This document shows positions 54,004 through 61,804 of a stretch of 64,000 bases of DNA, piece after piece. Below the pieces are notes generated by a model that worked only from the letters and a program-made list of their open reading frames with translations, ran no database searches and was not told the DNA's origin. This DNA comes from Gammaproteobacteria bacterium (GTDB lineage Bacteria > Pseudomonadota > Gammaproteobacteria > GRL18), in assembly GCA_016744995.1 (NCBI GenBank), contig JADGDG010000001.1, positions 987,311 to 1,051,310 on the forward strand. The letters run 5' to 3'. Numbering within the stretch: position 1 is the first letter of the stretch; each line of letters starts with the position of its first letter. A program made the translations under genes and the position numbers.

Positions 54004-54033
54004 CAAGATGGGCAGCCTGTCCTGCCCATCTTG
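54004..54033 (+). terminator. 12-bp hairpin after the HhH gene
   Basis: CAAGATGGGCAG, a 6-base loop, CTGCCCATCTTG. The stem is perfect and GC-rich, but no T run follows, so it may be a Rho-independent-like pause or an mRNA-end stabiliser. Confidence 0.5.
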
Positions 54034-54137
54034 ACTCTAGTGCAGATGGGTACATCTTTTCATACTGAGATCTCTAAACCCCGCATTCCATCGTTAAACA
54101 AAAGAATGGAAAATAAGTAAACTCTCATACTAAAGAT

Positions 54138-54351
54138 AAAAATACTTATATAGAAAGTATACTTTTTGTTGACGACAGTAAAGTAAACTTGATGATGGGC
54201 AGTAAAATGCTCAGTCGCTTTGGCCTAAATGTGCTCTTATTGTTATGAATTTAGGAATGCATCATTATATGAATCATGCCGCGATGCTCATATAAATGGA
54301 CTTATTAAAGAAGCCTTTCAAAAAAGAAAATATGCTAAGAGTATGGAATAA
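54138..54351 (+). pseudogene. remnant of a response-regulator receiver domain
   Basis: From 54138 the frame reads KNTYIESILFVDDSKVNLMM, then GSKMLSRFGLNV, a clear receiver N-terminus with the acidic DD pair and following helix, and stops at 54246. About 25 bases on, another frame (54271-54351) reads ESCRDAHINGLIKEAF, like the receiver C-terminal AGxxGxIxKP segment. The middle, including the phosphoacceptor region, is gone. It looks like a deleted and frameshifted response regulator just upstream of a diguanylate cyclase, perhaps once its partner. Together with the hairpin this accounts for most of the 508-base gap. Confidence 0.5.
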
Positions 54352-54493
54352 AGCCTTTCTGAAGTAATTCAGATCTTTTTTCTATCAACTATTTTGAAAT
54401 AATGGCTGTTAATGACTAGACTTGAATTAGTGCTATTAATATCCGCCTTTAAAAGAAAATTAATTATCTCTTATCATATTATGAAAGGTTAAT

Positions 54494-55465
54494 ATGTCTA
54501 ATCAAGAAGTTAACAAGGCTTTCGAGTTGTCAGCAATGCTCTTGTCTCATCAAACTTATCAATCCTTAACCCATGCAATTATACATTACTTTAAATCACT
54601 TGATGGTGTTAGAGATGCAGCAGCATATGAAATATTTTCAGATTCAACAAATAAAAATGAAACATTGATTAGGCGTTTCCCTCTTTCTTTAGATGATAAT
54701 TTCCGAGATGATAAGACTGATATGCTGTTAAAATGTCTTTCAAAAAGTAAAGGGGGAGTCATATCAATCCGTGAAAATGATATTAATTATTATTTTCTTG
54801 ATGTTTTAAATAATGTAAAACCACGCCGTGTAATATTAATTAAAGGTACGGTTAATGATAATGATATGGCCCTTGTTAATGGTTTATTTCAAGTGTATTC
54901 AAGCCAGGTTGCATTATTAGATTCAAAGGAGAGAGATACTTTAACGCACTTACTGAACAGACAAACTTTAGAAATCACCCTTAATGAGATAATAGTTTAT
55001 TTTAGAGGGAAAAATATTAAGAAATTGCAAAAAAAATCCTGGCTTGCAATTCTTGATATTGATTTTTTTAAACAAGTCAATGATAACTATGGCCACCTTT
55101 ATGGTGATGAAGTGCTACTGCATTTTTCACGATTAATGGAAAAAAAGTTTAAAAATTCAGATTTTCTCTTTCGTTATGGTGGAGAAGAATTTGTCATTAT
55201 TGTTAATAACGATAATGACAAAGGTATCCTGGATATATTAGAACGATTTCGTCAGGCAGTAGAAGAATATGATTTCCCATCAGGTAAAATTACCGTGAGT
55301 ATTGGATATACTGTAATTGATCCCGTTGCACCGCCCAATTTATTATTTGAATCTGCGGATAGAGCACTTTACTTTGCAAAAAATAATGGTCGAAATCAAG
55401 TAATAAACTCTTCTGATTTAAAGCCAGATGAAGTAAAAAACGCAGGTGATGTCGAATTATTTTAA
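54494..55465 (+). CDS. diguanylate cyclase, soluble
   Basis: 323 aa. The N-terminal region (1-145) looks like a divergent GAF-type input domain ([18 protein letters not shown] ... VILIKGTV). The GGDEF domain (about 150-310) has an intact GGEEF at 229-233, [14 protein letters not shown], and [15 protein letters not shown]. The usual inhibitory-site Arg is Lys here (KNSD), so product feedback may be lost. ATG 54494 has GAAAGG upstream. Transcribed alone; the next sequence is the end of the toxin-cassette array. Confidence 0.88.
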   Translation: MSNQEVNKAFELSAMLLSHQTYQSLTHAIIHYFKSLDGVRDAAAYEIFSDSTNKNETLIRRFPLSLDDNFRDDKTDMLLKCLSKSKGGVISIRENDINYYFLDVLNNVKPRRVILIKGTVNDNDMALVNGLFQVYSSQVALLDSKERDTLTHLLNRQTLEITLNEIIVYFRGKNIKKLQKKSWLAILDIDFFKQVNDNYGHLYGDEVLLHFSRLMEKKFKNSDFLFRYGGEEFVIIVNNDNDKGILDILERFRQAVEEYDFPSGKITVSIGYTVIDPVAPPNLLFESADRALYFAKNNGRNQVINSSDLKPDEVKNAGDVELF

Positions 55466-55531
55466 TCTAAATTACAGTTATTAGAAAAATAATGAGTTGT
55501 GTTGGTTTCATATTGTAAAAAATACATTTAT

Positions 55532-55775
55532 GGCTACTTTATAGGCATCGCCTTCTGCCATGGGCTATCTGGTGTTGTGGAGTGCTTGGGTGAGTTGCTT
55601 TTGGGCAATATCACCCACCACCTGAAAAGCAAACTGGCTTAAGCTCTGGTTGATGTCCTGACCCGTCAGTTTAGCACTGCCGACGTACAGACCCGCTTTA
55701 AGTATCAGTGCACTGGGGTTCATGCTTTGCAGGGACTGGCTCAGTGATGAGGTGATTGCGGGGTTGGCGGCTATA
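55532..55775 (-). pseudogene. remnant of CdiA-type pre-toxin segment (third copy)
   Basis: On the minus strand this reads AANPAITSSLSQSLQ, then PSALILKAGLYVGSAKLTGQDINQS and the QKQLTQAL segment, close to the beginnings of the pre-toxin regions at 58445 and 64000, but with point changes and an internal deletion of roughly 60 bases near 55562. No start codon and no toxin follow it. It marks the far (left) end of the toxin array. Confidence 0.75.
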
Positions 55776-55795
55776 TCTGCTTATTGTTATTAGAC

Positions 55796-56161
55796 TTATT
55801 GCTGTCCTATAATTTTTTTCTTTTCCAACTGAAAACAAGAGACTGCTTCCATTTCACTATCAAAATATCTCTCCCAAAAACCTGGTTTTGTCCATGCTTC
55901 TGGAGCCAGTTCAAAGTATGAGTCTGGCTCACAGTTTGCTACCCAGTTTTCAGGTAAATCAGCATTTATCAACCTAAATTGGTTTGCTTTAAATAAAACA
56001 GGAGTCATTCCATCATCAGCAATAATTCTGTATTCTGTCTCTCCACCTTCATTCATTGACACAGATAAAATGTAATAGGTTTTCCCAACTGTTAACCAAG
56101 AGTCTTTTTGTGAGCTCTCCCCTGTATCAGCATTGACAATTTTTTCACATATTACCTTCAT
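55796..56161 (-). CDS. putative immunity protein (cassette 7)
   Basis: 121 aa, acidic, soluble. Starts inside the stop of the preceding toxin fragment (ATGA overlap), the usual toxin-immunity coupling. The sequence has an SH3-like feel (GKTYYILSVSMNEGGETEYRIIADDG), and I recognise no named immunity family. The role is inferred from position. Confidence 0.6.
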   Translation of the reverse strand: MKVICEKIVNADTGESSQKDSWLTVGKTYYILSVSMNEGGETEYRIIADDGMTPVLFKANQFRLINADLPENWVANCEPDSYFELAPEAWTKPGFWERYFDSEMEAVSCFQLEKKKIIGQQ

Positions 56162-56613
56162 CGTTGGGTTCCTGACATAGAATTAAGTATTGATTTGTAG
56201 TCCTTACCATAAAAAACTTCTCCTGTTTTATCATTCTGATAAAAATGGGACTGAAAGTTCCCAGAGGGTGAATGAGATGTTTCTGTTGTATATTTACTAT
56301 ATCCTTTTGGAATATTTGGATTATTAATTTTTGAAGAGTCGATTATTTTTCTTGAATTTTGTATTGCAGTTTGAGTTAAGGTGCCACTGGAAGTGAACAT
56401 GGAGTTTGCAGATTCAAGTTGAAGTTGCTTGTTAAGCTTTGGCAGAGTTGCAATATTATCTGCGCCACTCTTTGCAACACCAACCCCCTTAGGCACCGTA
56501 ACAACACTGCTTCTACCCAAATAAGCCGATGCCCCCATTGTAGAAGTAATTGCAGTAAAAATATACTCGGGGCTTGTGACCGCATCAGTAATGTAACCCA
56601 GGCTTTTCTCTTC
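56158..56613 (-). CDS. orphan CdiA-CT-type toxin fragment (cassette 7)
   Basis: Open in frame from about 56613 (EEKSLGYITDAVTSP) through the boundary VVTVPKGVGVA to a C-terminal toxin ending SGTQR; the first ATG is at 56538. The first 40 residues are almost identical to the module at 57047-58528, then sequences diverge after VTVPKG, the mark of a swapped toxin tip. The tip carries TSHSPSGNFQSHFYQND and GEVFYGKDYKSI; I do not know its activity. There is no secretion domain, and upstream sequence similarity stops abruptly near 56613, so it is a displaced, probably silent module. Confidence 0.6.
   Translation of the reverse strand, partial: EEKSLGYITDAVTSPEYIFTAITSTMGASAYLGRSSVVTVPKGVGVAKSGADNIATLPKLNKQLQLESANSMFTSSGTLTQTAIQNSRKIIDSSKINNPNIPKGYSKYTTETSHSPSGNFQSHFYQNDKTGEVFYGKDYKSILNSMSGTQR
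56487..56613 (-). repeat. pre-toxin end repeat, copy at cassette 7
   Basis: About 125 bases almost identical to 57395-57521, from EEKSLGYIT to the VVTVPKG boundary. Similarity stops at both sides, so cassette 7 was joined here by recombination within this block. Confidence 0.8.
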
Positions 56614-56656
56614 ACAGACAGCTGGTATGCTACAGTAAATACGGGCTAATTAAGCA

Positions 56657-57046
56657 CTAAAGACCAGGAGTACTAATGCCAGTAAAGTCATCCCATGATT
56701 TACAGTACTTCTTTGACTCTTTGCCTAACAAATCAATGAAGAGCTCCGAGGCTAACTGCTTCTCAGAGACTGCATTAAGAAGGTTTTCTAATAAGCAAGT
56801 GGCTATAGCATCTTTAACTCTATCGTCACCATCATTTAAGCAATCTTCAATAACCAAAAATATTTCTTGTCGTTTATTACCAGAAATTAAGTTAAGATTA
56901 TTTATTAAATAAGAAGAAAATTCTGAAACATCATTAGATAAACCAGCTTTGTCATCACACCAAAATTCTAAATGAGCCTGCCAAGCAGGCTCAAAATCAG
57001 GAACTTTATTTAAAATAAGAGCCATACAATTTTCATTTAAAATCAT
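56657..57046 (-). CDS. putative immunity protein (cassette 6)
   Basis: 129 aa, acidic, helical. ATG directly follows the TAA of the toxin module at 57047, with AGGACA upstream. The end YCKSWDDFTGISTPGL is reminiscent of immunity proteins found after CDI/Rhs toxins, though I cannot name the family with confidence. It should neutralise the toxin tip of the preceding module. Confidence 0.65.
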   Translation of the reverse strand: MILNENCMALILNKVPDFEPAWQAHLEFWCDDKAGLSNDVSEFSSYLINNLNLISGNKRQEIFLVIEDCLNDGDDRVKDAIATCLLENLLNAVSEKQLASELFIDLLGKESKKYCKSWDDFTGISTPGL

Positions 57047-58528
57047 TTATTGTCCTAATGCATTGCGCATATCCAAAATAATATTTTCGGTAGCGGCGCG
57101 ATCAGCAAGGCTAGCTTTAGGATTACTTCCGAGCCACTTTTCAAGGGCACGTATCGAATCTGTTCCTTTTTGCGAATGGAAACGACCACCAACAGCTTGT
57201 CCTGTAGATAGCTCATATCTAATTGCATCAGCTGTACTCCCACTACCAACCTTGGCATTAGGTCTATAAAGTCCATTTATGAGCTTTTGTAGTTGCGGGT
57301 TATTTACGCTGGGCTTAAACATTTGCTGTCTAAGTTGCATCTTATAAGCTTCATGTAAAGCACGGTTAGCTGCTTCACTATTTACACCACCACTCCCCTT
57401 AGGCACCGTAACAACATTGCTTCTACCCAGGTAAGCCGATGCCCCCATTGTAGAGGTAATTGCAGTAAAAATATACTCAGGGCTTGTGACCGCATCAGTA
57501 ATGTAACCCAGGCTTTTCTCTTCATCGGCATACAGTGCCGCAGAGCCAATGTCAAAACTCCACTGAGGTGATAATAAGAATAACCCCCGGGTTGATAATG
57601 AACCGGCTTTATACGCTTCAAACTCTTTTGGCTCAAAAATTAATACCGGACGATTGCCCTGACTTTTATTAACAACCGTATAACTGACCACCTCGTTGTC
57701 TTCGTTATAATTAATGACCACGGATGATTCGGGTAATTCGGGGACTTCTTCAATAAATTCATTACGTACCCCGGCCATTTGCTGTAATTGCTGACAGTCG
57801 GATGAATTTTGGTTATGACAAGCCGTGAGCTTTTCAACAAAGTCATCATAATGCATTTGCCGGTTAAACTGATCAGCAGTCCCGGCAATGTGCATGCCTA
57901 CCGATGATTTTTCACCGCTCAGTTGCGCGGTCACCCCGCCCACAATAGTGGCTAATTGTTGATGCAGCTGGTTTTTCAGCTGCTGGTTGATTTGTTGACT
58001 GGTAAGACTCAGGTTATTGGTCTCTGAAGGTGCCAGCTTTTCCGTTAATGCCCCCGCTAATGCCTGACTGGCCCCGGCCACCAGAGCCCCGGTTTTAAAA
58101 TCACTGCCGGTGGCCTGTGCCATCAACCCGCCGGCAATGGCGTGCAGGGCCACTTTATAGGCGCCGCCTTCGGCCCACTGGCTGACCTGACTTTGCCAAT
58201 AAAGTTGCTTGTCCTGATTGCCGCTATTGCTGGCAATCTGGTGCTGTTTGAGTGCCTGGGTGAGTTGCTTCTGGGCAATATCCCCCACCACCTGAAACGC
58301 AAACTGGCTTAAGCTCTGGTTGATGTCCTGCCCCGTCAGTGTCGCACTGCCGGCGTACAGACCCGCTTTAAGTATCAGTGCACTGGGATTGATGCCTTGC
58401 AGGGACTGGCTCAGTGATGAGGTGATTGCGGGGTTGGCGGCTATGTCAGTACGGATATCCGCCAGGGACTGACCGGGCAGCCATTGGTCGATTTGACTGC
58501 TGCCCAGTTGAACTAAGCCAGAATTCAA
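57047..58528 (-). CDS. orphan CdiA-type pre-toxin plus toxin module (cassette 6)
   Basis: 493 aa from a TTG. N-terminal two thirds (1-350) are the haemagglutinin-type pre-toxin region, with Ala/Gly/Gln-rich segments (ALHAIAGGLMAQATGSDFKTGALVAGASQALAGAL). The boundary TVPKGSGG is near residue 385, and the toxin tip (about 400-493) has LYRPNAKVGSGSTADAIRYEL, GGRFHSQKGTDSIRALEKWL and ATENIILDMRNAL. That tip type is common in polymorphic toxins; its activity is unknown to me. No signal, TPS or repeat domain is present, so it cannot be exported alone. Its first 200 residues are nearly identical to the CdiA end at the right edge. Confidence 0.8.
   Translation of the reverse strand: MNSGLVQLGSSQIDQWLPGQSLADIRTDIAANPAITSSLSQSLQGINPSALILKAGLYAGSATLTGQDINQSLSQFAFQVVGDIAQKQLTQALKQHQIASNSGNQDKQLYWQSQVSQWAEGGAYKVALHAIAGGLMAQATGSDFKTGALVAGASQALAGALTEKLAPSETNNLSLTSQQINQQLKNQLHQQLATIVGGVTAQLSGEKSSVGMHIAGTADQFNRQMHYDDFVEKLTACHNQNSSDCQQLQQMAGVRNEFIEEVPELPESSVVINYNEDNEVVSYTVVNKSQGNRPVLIFEPKEFEAYKAGSLSTRGLFLLSPQWSFDIGSAALYADEEKSLGYITDAVTSPEYIFTAITSTMGASAYLGRSNVVTVPKGSGGVNSEAANRALHEAYKMQLRQQMFKPSVNNPQLQKLINGLYRPNAKVGSGSTADAIRYELSTGQAVGGRFHSQKGTDSIRALEKWLGSNPKASLADRAATENIILDMRNALGQ
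57850..58445 (-). repeat. pre-toxin repeat copy B
   Basis: About 600 bases nearly identical to 63405-64000 (offset 5555), diverging towards 57870 where the two pre-toxins split (HYDDFVEKL versus HQREVDAIK). A partial third copy is at 55532-55775. Confidence 0.85.
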
Positions 58529-58672
58529 TTTGTGGGTGGACTTAATTACCTTAGTGTGTGGATTAAATCAAGCCAATAAAGTCCAGTTTAATCACAAACT
58601 GACTGAGCTTATGCAACAACAGAGTCCTGTTTTTGTCGCTTCAAATTATGTCTTCATTTAGGTTTTTGCAAC

Positions 58673-58936
58673 TTAAATCATTTTTAAAAGTTTTTTTGCC
58701 TCATCATAACTCTTGTCGAATAGCTGTTCTTCTTTAAAAGAGAAATTAGCATATTGAATCATTGCACCAGAATTACACAACTGTTTTAACAACTCCCTTA
58801 AGACATTGTCATCTGTTTCAAAAGTAATCGTAGTTATAGATTTATTAAAAAAATTAGCAGTTTCAATTTTCCCTGACCTGCGAAGCTCTTCTTCAAGTCG
58901 TTTAAGAGAATTTGTGAGTATTGATCTATCAGTCAT
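58673..58936 (-). CDS. putative immunity protein (cassette 5)
   Basis: 87 aa from ATG 58936 (a TTG two codons earlier is possible). Small helical/beta protein (LTNSLKRLEEELRRSGKIETANFF, DDNVLRELLKQLCNSGAM). It starts 2 bases after the stop of the toxin fragment at 58939. Role inferred from position. Next, 58529-58672 contains no gene, only the degenerate upstream end of cassette 6. Confidence 0.6.
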   Translation of the reverse strand: MTDRSILTNSLKRLEEELRRSGKIETANFFNKSITTITFETDDNVLRELLKQLCNSGAMIQYANFSFKEEQLFDKSYDEAKKLLKMI

Positions 58937-58938
58937 TA

Positions 58939-59235
58939 TCAAAAAGCATTATCTGTTCTTATAATCCATGATTTAGGTAAGTTACTTATTACTGCCTGAT
59001 ACCCTCCACCTGAATATCCAACACCTTGCGCCGCTGTACTTCCCTCACTAATCCAAGTACCCTTCGGAGCTTTAAATGCTGAGACACTAGAAATATTAAC
59101 TCCCCAATCTGTTCTAATCGCTAAATCTGACCTCAATTCCGCCTCCGATGTATACTTTTTATTAGTCAGCCAAGAGAATTTTCTACCTGTTCGATTATCC
59201 ACTCCATGGTACTTGAAAAAGTTTGAGTCTTTCAC
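58939..59235 (-). CDS. orphan toxin tip without start or pre-toxin (cassette 5)
   Basis: 98 aa from an internal ATG; the true module begins further upstream, in frame to about 59319, reading DVATGLPGPILPEKIADTF, a start pattern known from Rhs/CDI toxin tips. The body has GVDNRTGRKFSWLTNKKY, a WGVNISS strand, PKGTWISEG and GYSGGGYQAVI, similar in pattern to tips in which a WG-strand and a GGGxQ loop form the active fold. The mechanism is unknown to me. The module is joined directly to the stop codon of the preceding immunity gene, with no pre-toxin, so it is not expressed as a normal protein. Confidence 0.6.
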   Translation of the reverse strand: MKDSNFFKYHGVDNRTGRKFSWLTNKKYTSEAELRSDLAIRTDWGVNISSVSAFKAPKGTWISEGSTAAQGVGYSGGGYQAVISNLPKSWIIRTDNAF

Positions 59236-59312
59236 AAGTTGTCTGTTTACATAAACTCCATTTTCAAAGGTATCTGCAATTTTTTCAGGAAGAATCGGCC
59301 CAGGTAGACCTG

Positions 59313-59321
59313 TTGCAACAT
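59313..59321 (-). repeat. cassette junction 9-mer, copy 1
   Basis: ATGTTGCAA on the minus strand, immediately after the TAG stop of the immunity gene at 59322. It is the first sequence of the displaced toxin tip; in the toxin frame it encodes (D)VA. Confidence 0.8.
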
Positions 59322-59654
59322 CTAATCAATATATAAATCAGTAATAGCAGCAACACCTCCTCTCCACCAACTTAAATCCATTGGTTTAGAAGAGTTATAA
59401 TTTTTTTCAGGCACCCAAGTAACAGAAAAACCAAGATTGTTGTCACTAATAAACCTGTCAATGTTATCTTTAGCTAGCCTTGGAACTGCTATAACATATC
59501 GATACATCGTACCTGAAATATTTAGAGGCTGATCTAATTTTAATGAAATAGCTTTTTTATTAGCTGCTATCATAACTATAGTAGCACTGGTATTCTGGGC
59601 AACAAAATCATTGCCACGAATTATTACTTTGCGGTCTATTAAACTGTTAGGCAT
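59322..59654 (-). CDS. putative immunity protein (cassette 4)
   Basis: 110 aa, slightly basic at the start (NSLIDRKVIIRGNDF), then mixed beta structure with two Trp near the end (SWWRGGVAAITDLY). Its ATG overlaps the TAA of the preceding toxin fragment by one base (TAATG). It should protect against that ART-like toxin if functional. No family recognised. Confidence 0.6.
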   Translation of the reverse strand: MPNSLIDRKVIIRGNDFVAQNTSATIVMIAANKKAISLKLDQPLNISGTMYRYVIAVPRLAKDNIDRFISDNNLGFSVTWVPEKNYNSSKPMDLSWWRGGVAAITDLYID

Positions 59655-59932
59655 TATTGAACCTTCTTAATTTTGGCTGGTATCTTTCCTGATGCAGTTC
59701 TCTCCATTCCACCTCCAGGCATATTGAATGCTGGTTCAACTTTGGGTGGATTTGAAAATTTACCACATGGAACTTCTAATGTAACTTTGACTTCTGGTGT
59801 TTGAGGAAGCGCTGCTCTTTGACGTGCTCGAAGAGCATTTGAATTGGCAGAATCAGTAACATAGCGAGTTCCATCTCGACCACCACGTAATAGACCTGTG
59901 TCTTGCGTTGCTTTTAACTCAGCTTTTGACAT
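59654..59932 (-). CDS. orphan toxin tip, possibly ADP-ribosyltransferase-like (cassette 4)
   Basis: 92 aa from an internal ATG; in frame the module extends to 59973 (NVANKGGTENVQRW). The tip has WMSKAEL, GLLRGGRDGTRYVTD, RARQRAALPQTPEVKVTLEVP and MPGGGMERTASGKIPAKI. This arrangement resembles toxin tips I associate with the TreTu-type ADP-ribosyltransferases acting on EF-Tu (Rhs toxins), but I am not certain. Like cassette 5 it lacks a start codon and pre-toxin and is joined to the stop of the preceding immunity gene. Probably silent in place, available for recombination. Confidence 0.6.
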   Translation of the reverse strand: MSKAELKATQDTGLLRGGRDGTRYVTDSANSNALRARQRAALPQTPEVKVTLEVPCGKFSNPPKVEPAFNMPGGGMERTASGKIPAKIKKVQ

Positions 59933-59964
59933 CCATCGTTGAACGTTTTCTGTACCTCCCTTGT

Positions 59965-59973
59965 TTGCAACAT
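59965..59973 (-). repeat. cassette junction 9-mer, copy 2
   Basis: ATGTTGCAA on the minus strand, immediately after the TAA stop of the immunity gene at 59974. Same sequence and geometry as copy 1 at 59313-59321. Confidence 0.8.
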
Positions 59974-60219
59974 TTATTCAAGAGGTATATTTACAACCTC
60001 TTTTTTAGCTATATCAAGTGCCTTTTGCACATCATCTAAAGTTAAAGCTATGTGGTCTTCACTAGAAAAAAAACGAACCCATTGAATATCATCAGAATCA
60101 ACCCTTATTTCAAGAAAGGCAGCTTCATCTTCCTTTGAAAGCTCTAAAACCAATCCCTCACTATCTGGTACCGAACACAATTGAAAGCTTATATTTTTAA
60201 TAAAATCGGTTTTATTCAT
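59974..60219 (-). CDS. putative immunity protein (cassette 3)
   Basis: 81 aa, acidic (ELSKEDEAAFLEIRVDSDDIQWVRFFSSEDH). Starts 2 bases after the stop of the toxin module at 60222. A small alpha/beta immunity-like protein with no named family that I recognise. Expected partner: the toxin tip ending AFIGFLGRGL. Confidence 0.62.
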   Translation of the reverse strand: MNKTDFIKNISFQLCSVPDSEGLVLELSKEDEAAFLEIRVDSDDIQWVRFFSSEDHIALTLDDVQKALDIAKKEVVNIPLE

Positions 60220-60221
60220 TT

Positions 60222-61025
60222 TTATAACCCCCTGCCTAAAAAACCAATAAATGCATTTGTTTGTGAACTAAAACGAGCTCCCATACCATTATCTAATTTA
60301 AACTCTGTTACTTGTCCATATGCCTTAGTATTTTTTGTTGATTGAACACCATTACGCATAATATTCTTTAAAGCATCTGCCGCAGCCCTGTTCACACCTG
60401 CTTGACTACCATACTTTGTCATTAAAGCCTTCTGAACCTGATCTTTTGGTACGTTAATACCAAGAATATTAGGGTGCTTAGTAACACCTCGTCCCACATT
60501 AGTCCAACCAGCACGCTTAAATTGAGTTACCGCATGCTTATACATTGGATTACCAGTTAGTCCCTTTGCAACACCACTCCCCTTAGGTATCGTAACAATA
60601 CTGTCACCAGCACGAGCCGTTACCTTTTTAACTACCTGCCCCGTCCCTATTTTACCACCTGGCGTTAAATCAATCGAAGCCAGTGTAAAAAAACCAAGTG
60701 CACTTAAATACTCACCTTGCTCAGCACTTAAGCGTGACTCATTGAGCAAGACAATTGTTGAGGCTAATTCCTGTGCAATGGGTTCATAAAACTCAAGAGT
60801 GTTTAATGCACCCACAGGACTGATACAGACATCAGGGCAGTCTTTAGCATTGTAAATCGACATGGCTGCATTATCAATACCGTGCTCTTGCCAGTAATCC
60901 GGTGAAAATTTGGCCAGGACTTTACTTGAGTCCACGGAGCTAAAAACATCTGACCAGGCATCTTTACCTGTCCAGCCACCATCATAGACAAATAAATTGT
61001 TTTCCTGTTGTGCTTTAAAATGCAA
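60222..61025 (-). CDS. orphan CdiA-type pre-toxin plus toxin module (cassette 3)
   Basis: 267 aa from a TTG; the frame continues upstream to 61280 without a clear start. The pre-toxin part (CPDVCISPVGALNTLEFYEPIAQEL, LTPGGKIGTGQVV) is of a different type from cassettes 6 and 7, but the boundary VTIPKGSGVAKG is shared. The tip (about 170-267) has AGWTNVGRGVTKHP, AAADALKNIMRNG and a final ARFSSQTNAFIGFLGRGL, a glycine-ended tip seen in polymorphic toxins; the activity is unknown to me. There is no export domain, so it is displaced. Confidence 0.72.
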   Translation of the reverse strand: MHFKAQQENNLFVYDGGWTGKDAWSDVFSSVDSSKVLAKFSPDYWQEHGIDNAAMSIYNAKDCPDVCISPVGALNTLEFYEPIAQELASTIVLLNESRLSAEQGEYLSALGFFTLASIDLTPGGKIGTGQVVKKVTARAGDSIVTIPKGSGVAKGLTGNPMYKHAVTQFKRAGWTNVGRGVTKHPNILGINVPKDQVQKALMTKYGSQAGVNRAAADALKNIMRNGVQSTKNTKAYGQVTEFKLDNGMGARFSSQTNAFIGFLGRGL

Positions 61026-61280
61026 ATAAACGGGACTGTCCTGTCTGGCTAATTGCTCTCCATGTCGTTTAAGTTGTCCCAGCTGCTGAGTTTGCTCAGT
61101 ATCACTGTCAATACCGGCATTACAATGTGTTAAGTAACAAACAACGGCATACGCATCATAACGGGCATTTTGTTTTTCGAGTGATGTTAAGGAGGCGTCC
61201 TGTTTGATTTGTTGAAGTTGTTCAGCCAGCGTTACTACAGGACAGCCATGATTTCGCTGTTCTGTTTTCCTAAAATAGAC
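61026..61280 (-). pseudogene. in-frame upstream part of cassette 3 pre-toxin
   Basis: Reading upstream of the TTG at 61025 the frame stays open to a stop at 61281-61283 and encodes NHGCPVVTLAEQLQQIKQ, then EKQNARYDAYAVVCYLTHC and LGQLKRHGEQLARQDSPVYL. The YDAYAVVCYLTH-Cys pattern fits the pre-toxin type of this cassette, so the module was cut from a larger cdiA here. No start codon was found. 61281-61373 is AT-rich with nothing recognised. Confidence 0.6.
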
Positions 61281-61373
61281 TTATTTATAAGAGATCTCAT
61301 TCTTTTTCAGTCAATATTAAATTTATCTGAAAACTTCAGTATTTTTTAATCTTCAAATTATGGCTGTCTTCAA

Positions 61374-61658
61374 TCACTGTTCACCGCCTTTGCCAACCTT
61401 CATAGCATTTTTTTGTAGTACCCCTAAAAAGTCTGAATTTGGAATCTCTCCCTCTTGTCCAGATACCACTGAGAAATAGACAGATTTTTCACCGATAACA
61501 GTGTACATACCACCTTCATCTTGAATGCCAAAATACACTTTTTTATTCTGCTTATTTAAGTCTTCAACAATTTGGGAGTTGTTGTCTCGATAACAACTCC
61601 CTGCAAGCTCATCAAATTTGCTTCGTCTAGCTCTAGCCTCAATAATTGTAAATTTCAT
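61374..61658 (-). CDS. putative immunity protein (cassette 2)
   Basis: 94 aa. N-terminal KFTIIEARARRSKFDELAG, then a beta-rich middle (KKVYFGIQDEGGMYTVIGEKSVYF). ATG 61658 lies one base after the stop of a toxin remnant (TAA-A-ATG). Role inferred from its position in the array. Confidence 0.58.
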   Translation of the reverse strand: MKFTIIEARARRSKFDELAGSCYRDNNSQIVEDLNKQNKKVYFGIQDEGGMYTVIGEKSVYFSVVSGQEGEIPNSDFLGVLQKNAMKVGKGGEQ

Positions 61659-61659
61659 T

Positions 61660-61804
61660 TTATAAAACTTTCTCTAAAACATACATATTATTAGGATTAC
61701 CTGTTTTAGTAATACTAAACCCAATAAAACTTTTCCCTAATTCATAGGCTCTTAGTATTCTAGAGGCTATTTTATCATTGATGATTGGCCCTGTATTAAT
61801 TCTT
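61660..61804 (-). pseudogene. toxin-tip remnant (cassette 2)
   Basis: A short open frame between a stop and the immunity ATG reads INTGPIINDKIASRILRAYE, then LGKSFIGFSITKTGNPNNMYVLEKVL. Without a start, pre-toxin or the rest of the tip it must be the tail of a deleted toxin. Its upstream end overlaps the 3' end of the previous immunity gene in another frame, so the deletion junction lies near 61800. Confidence 0.55.
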
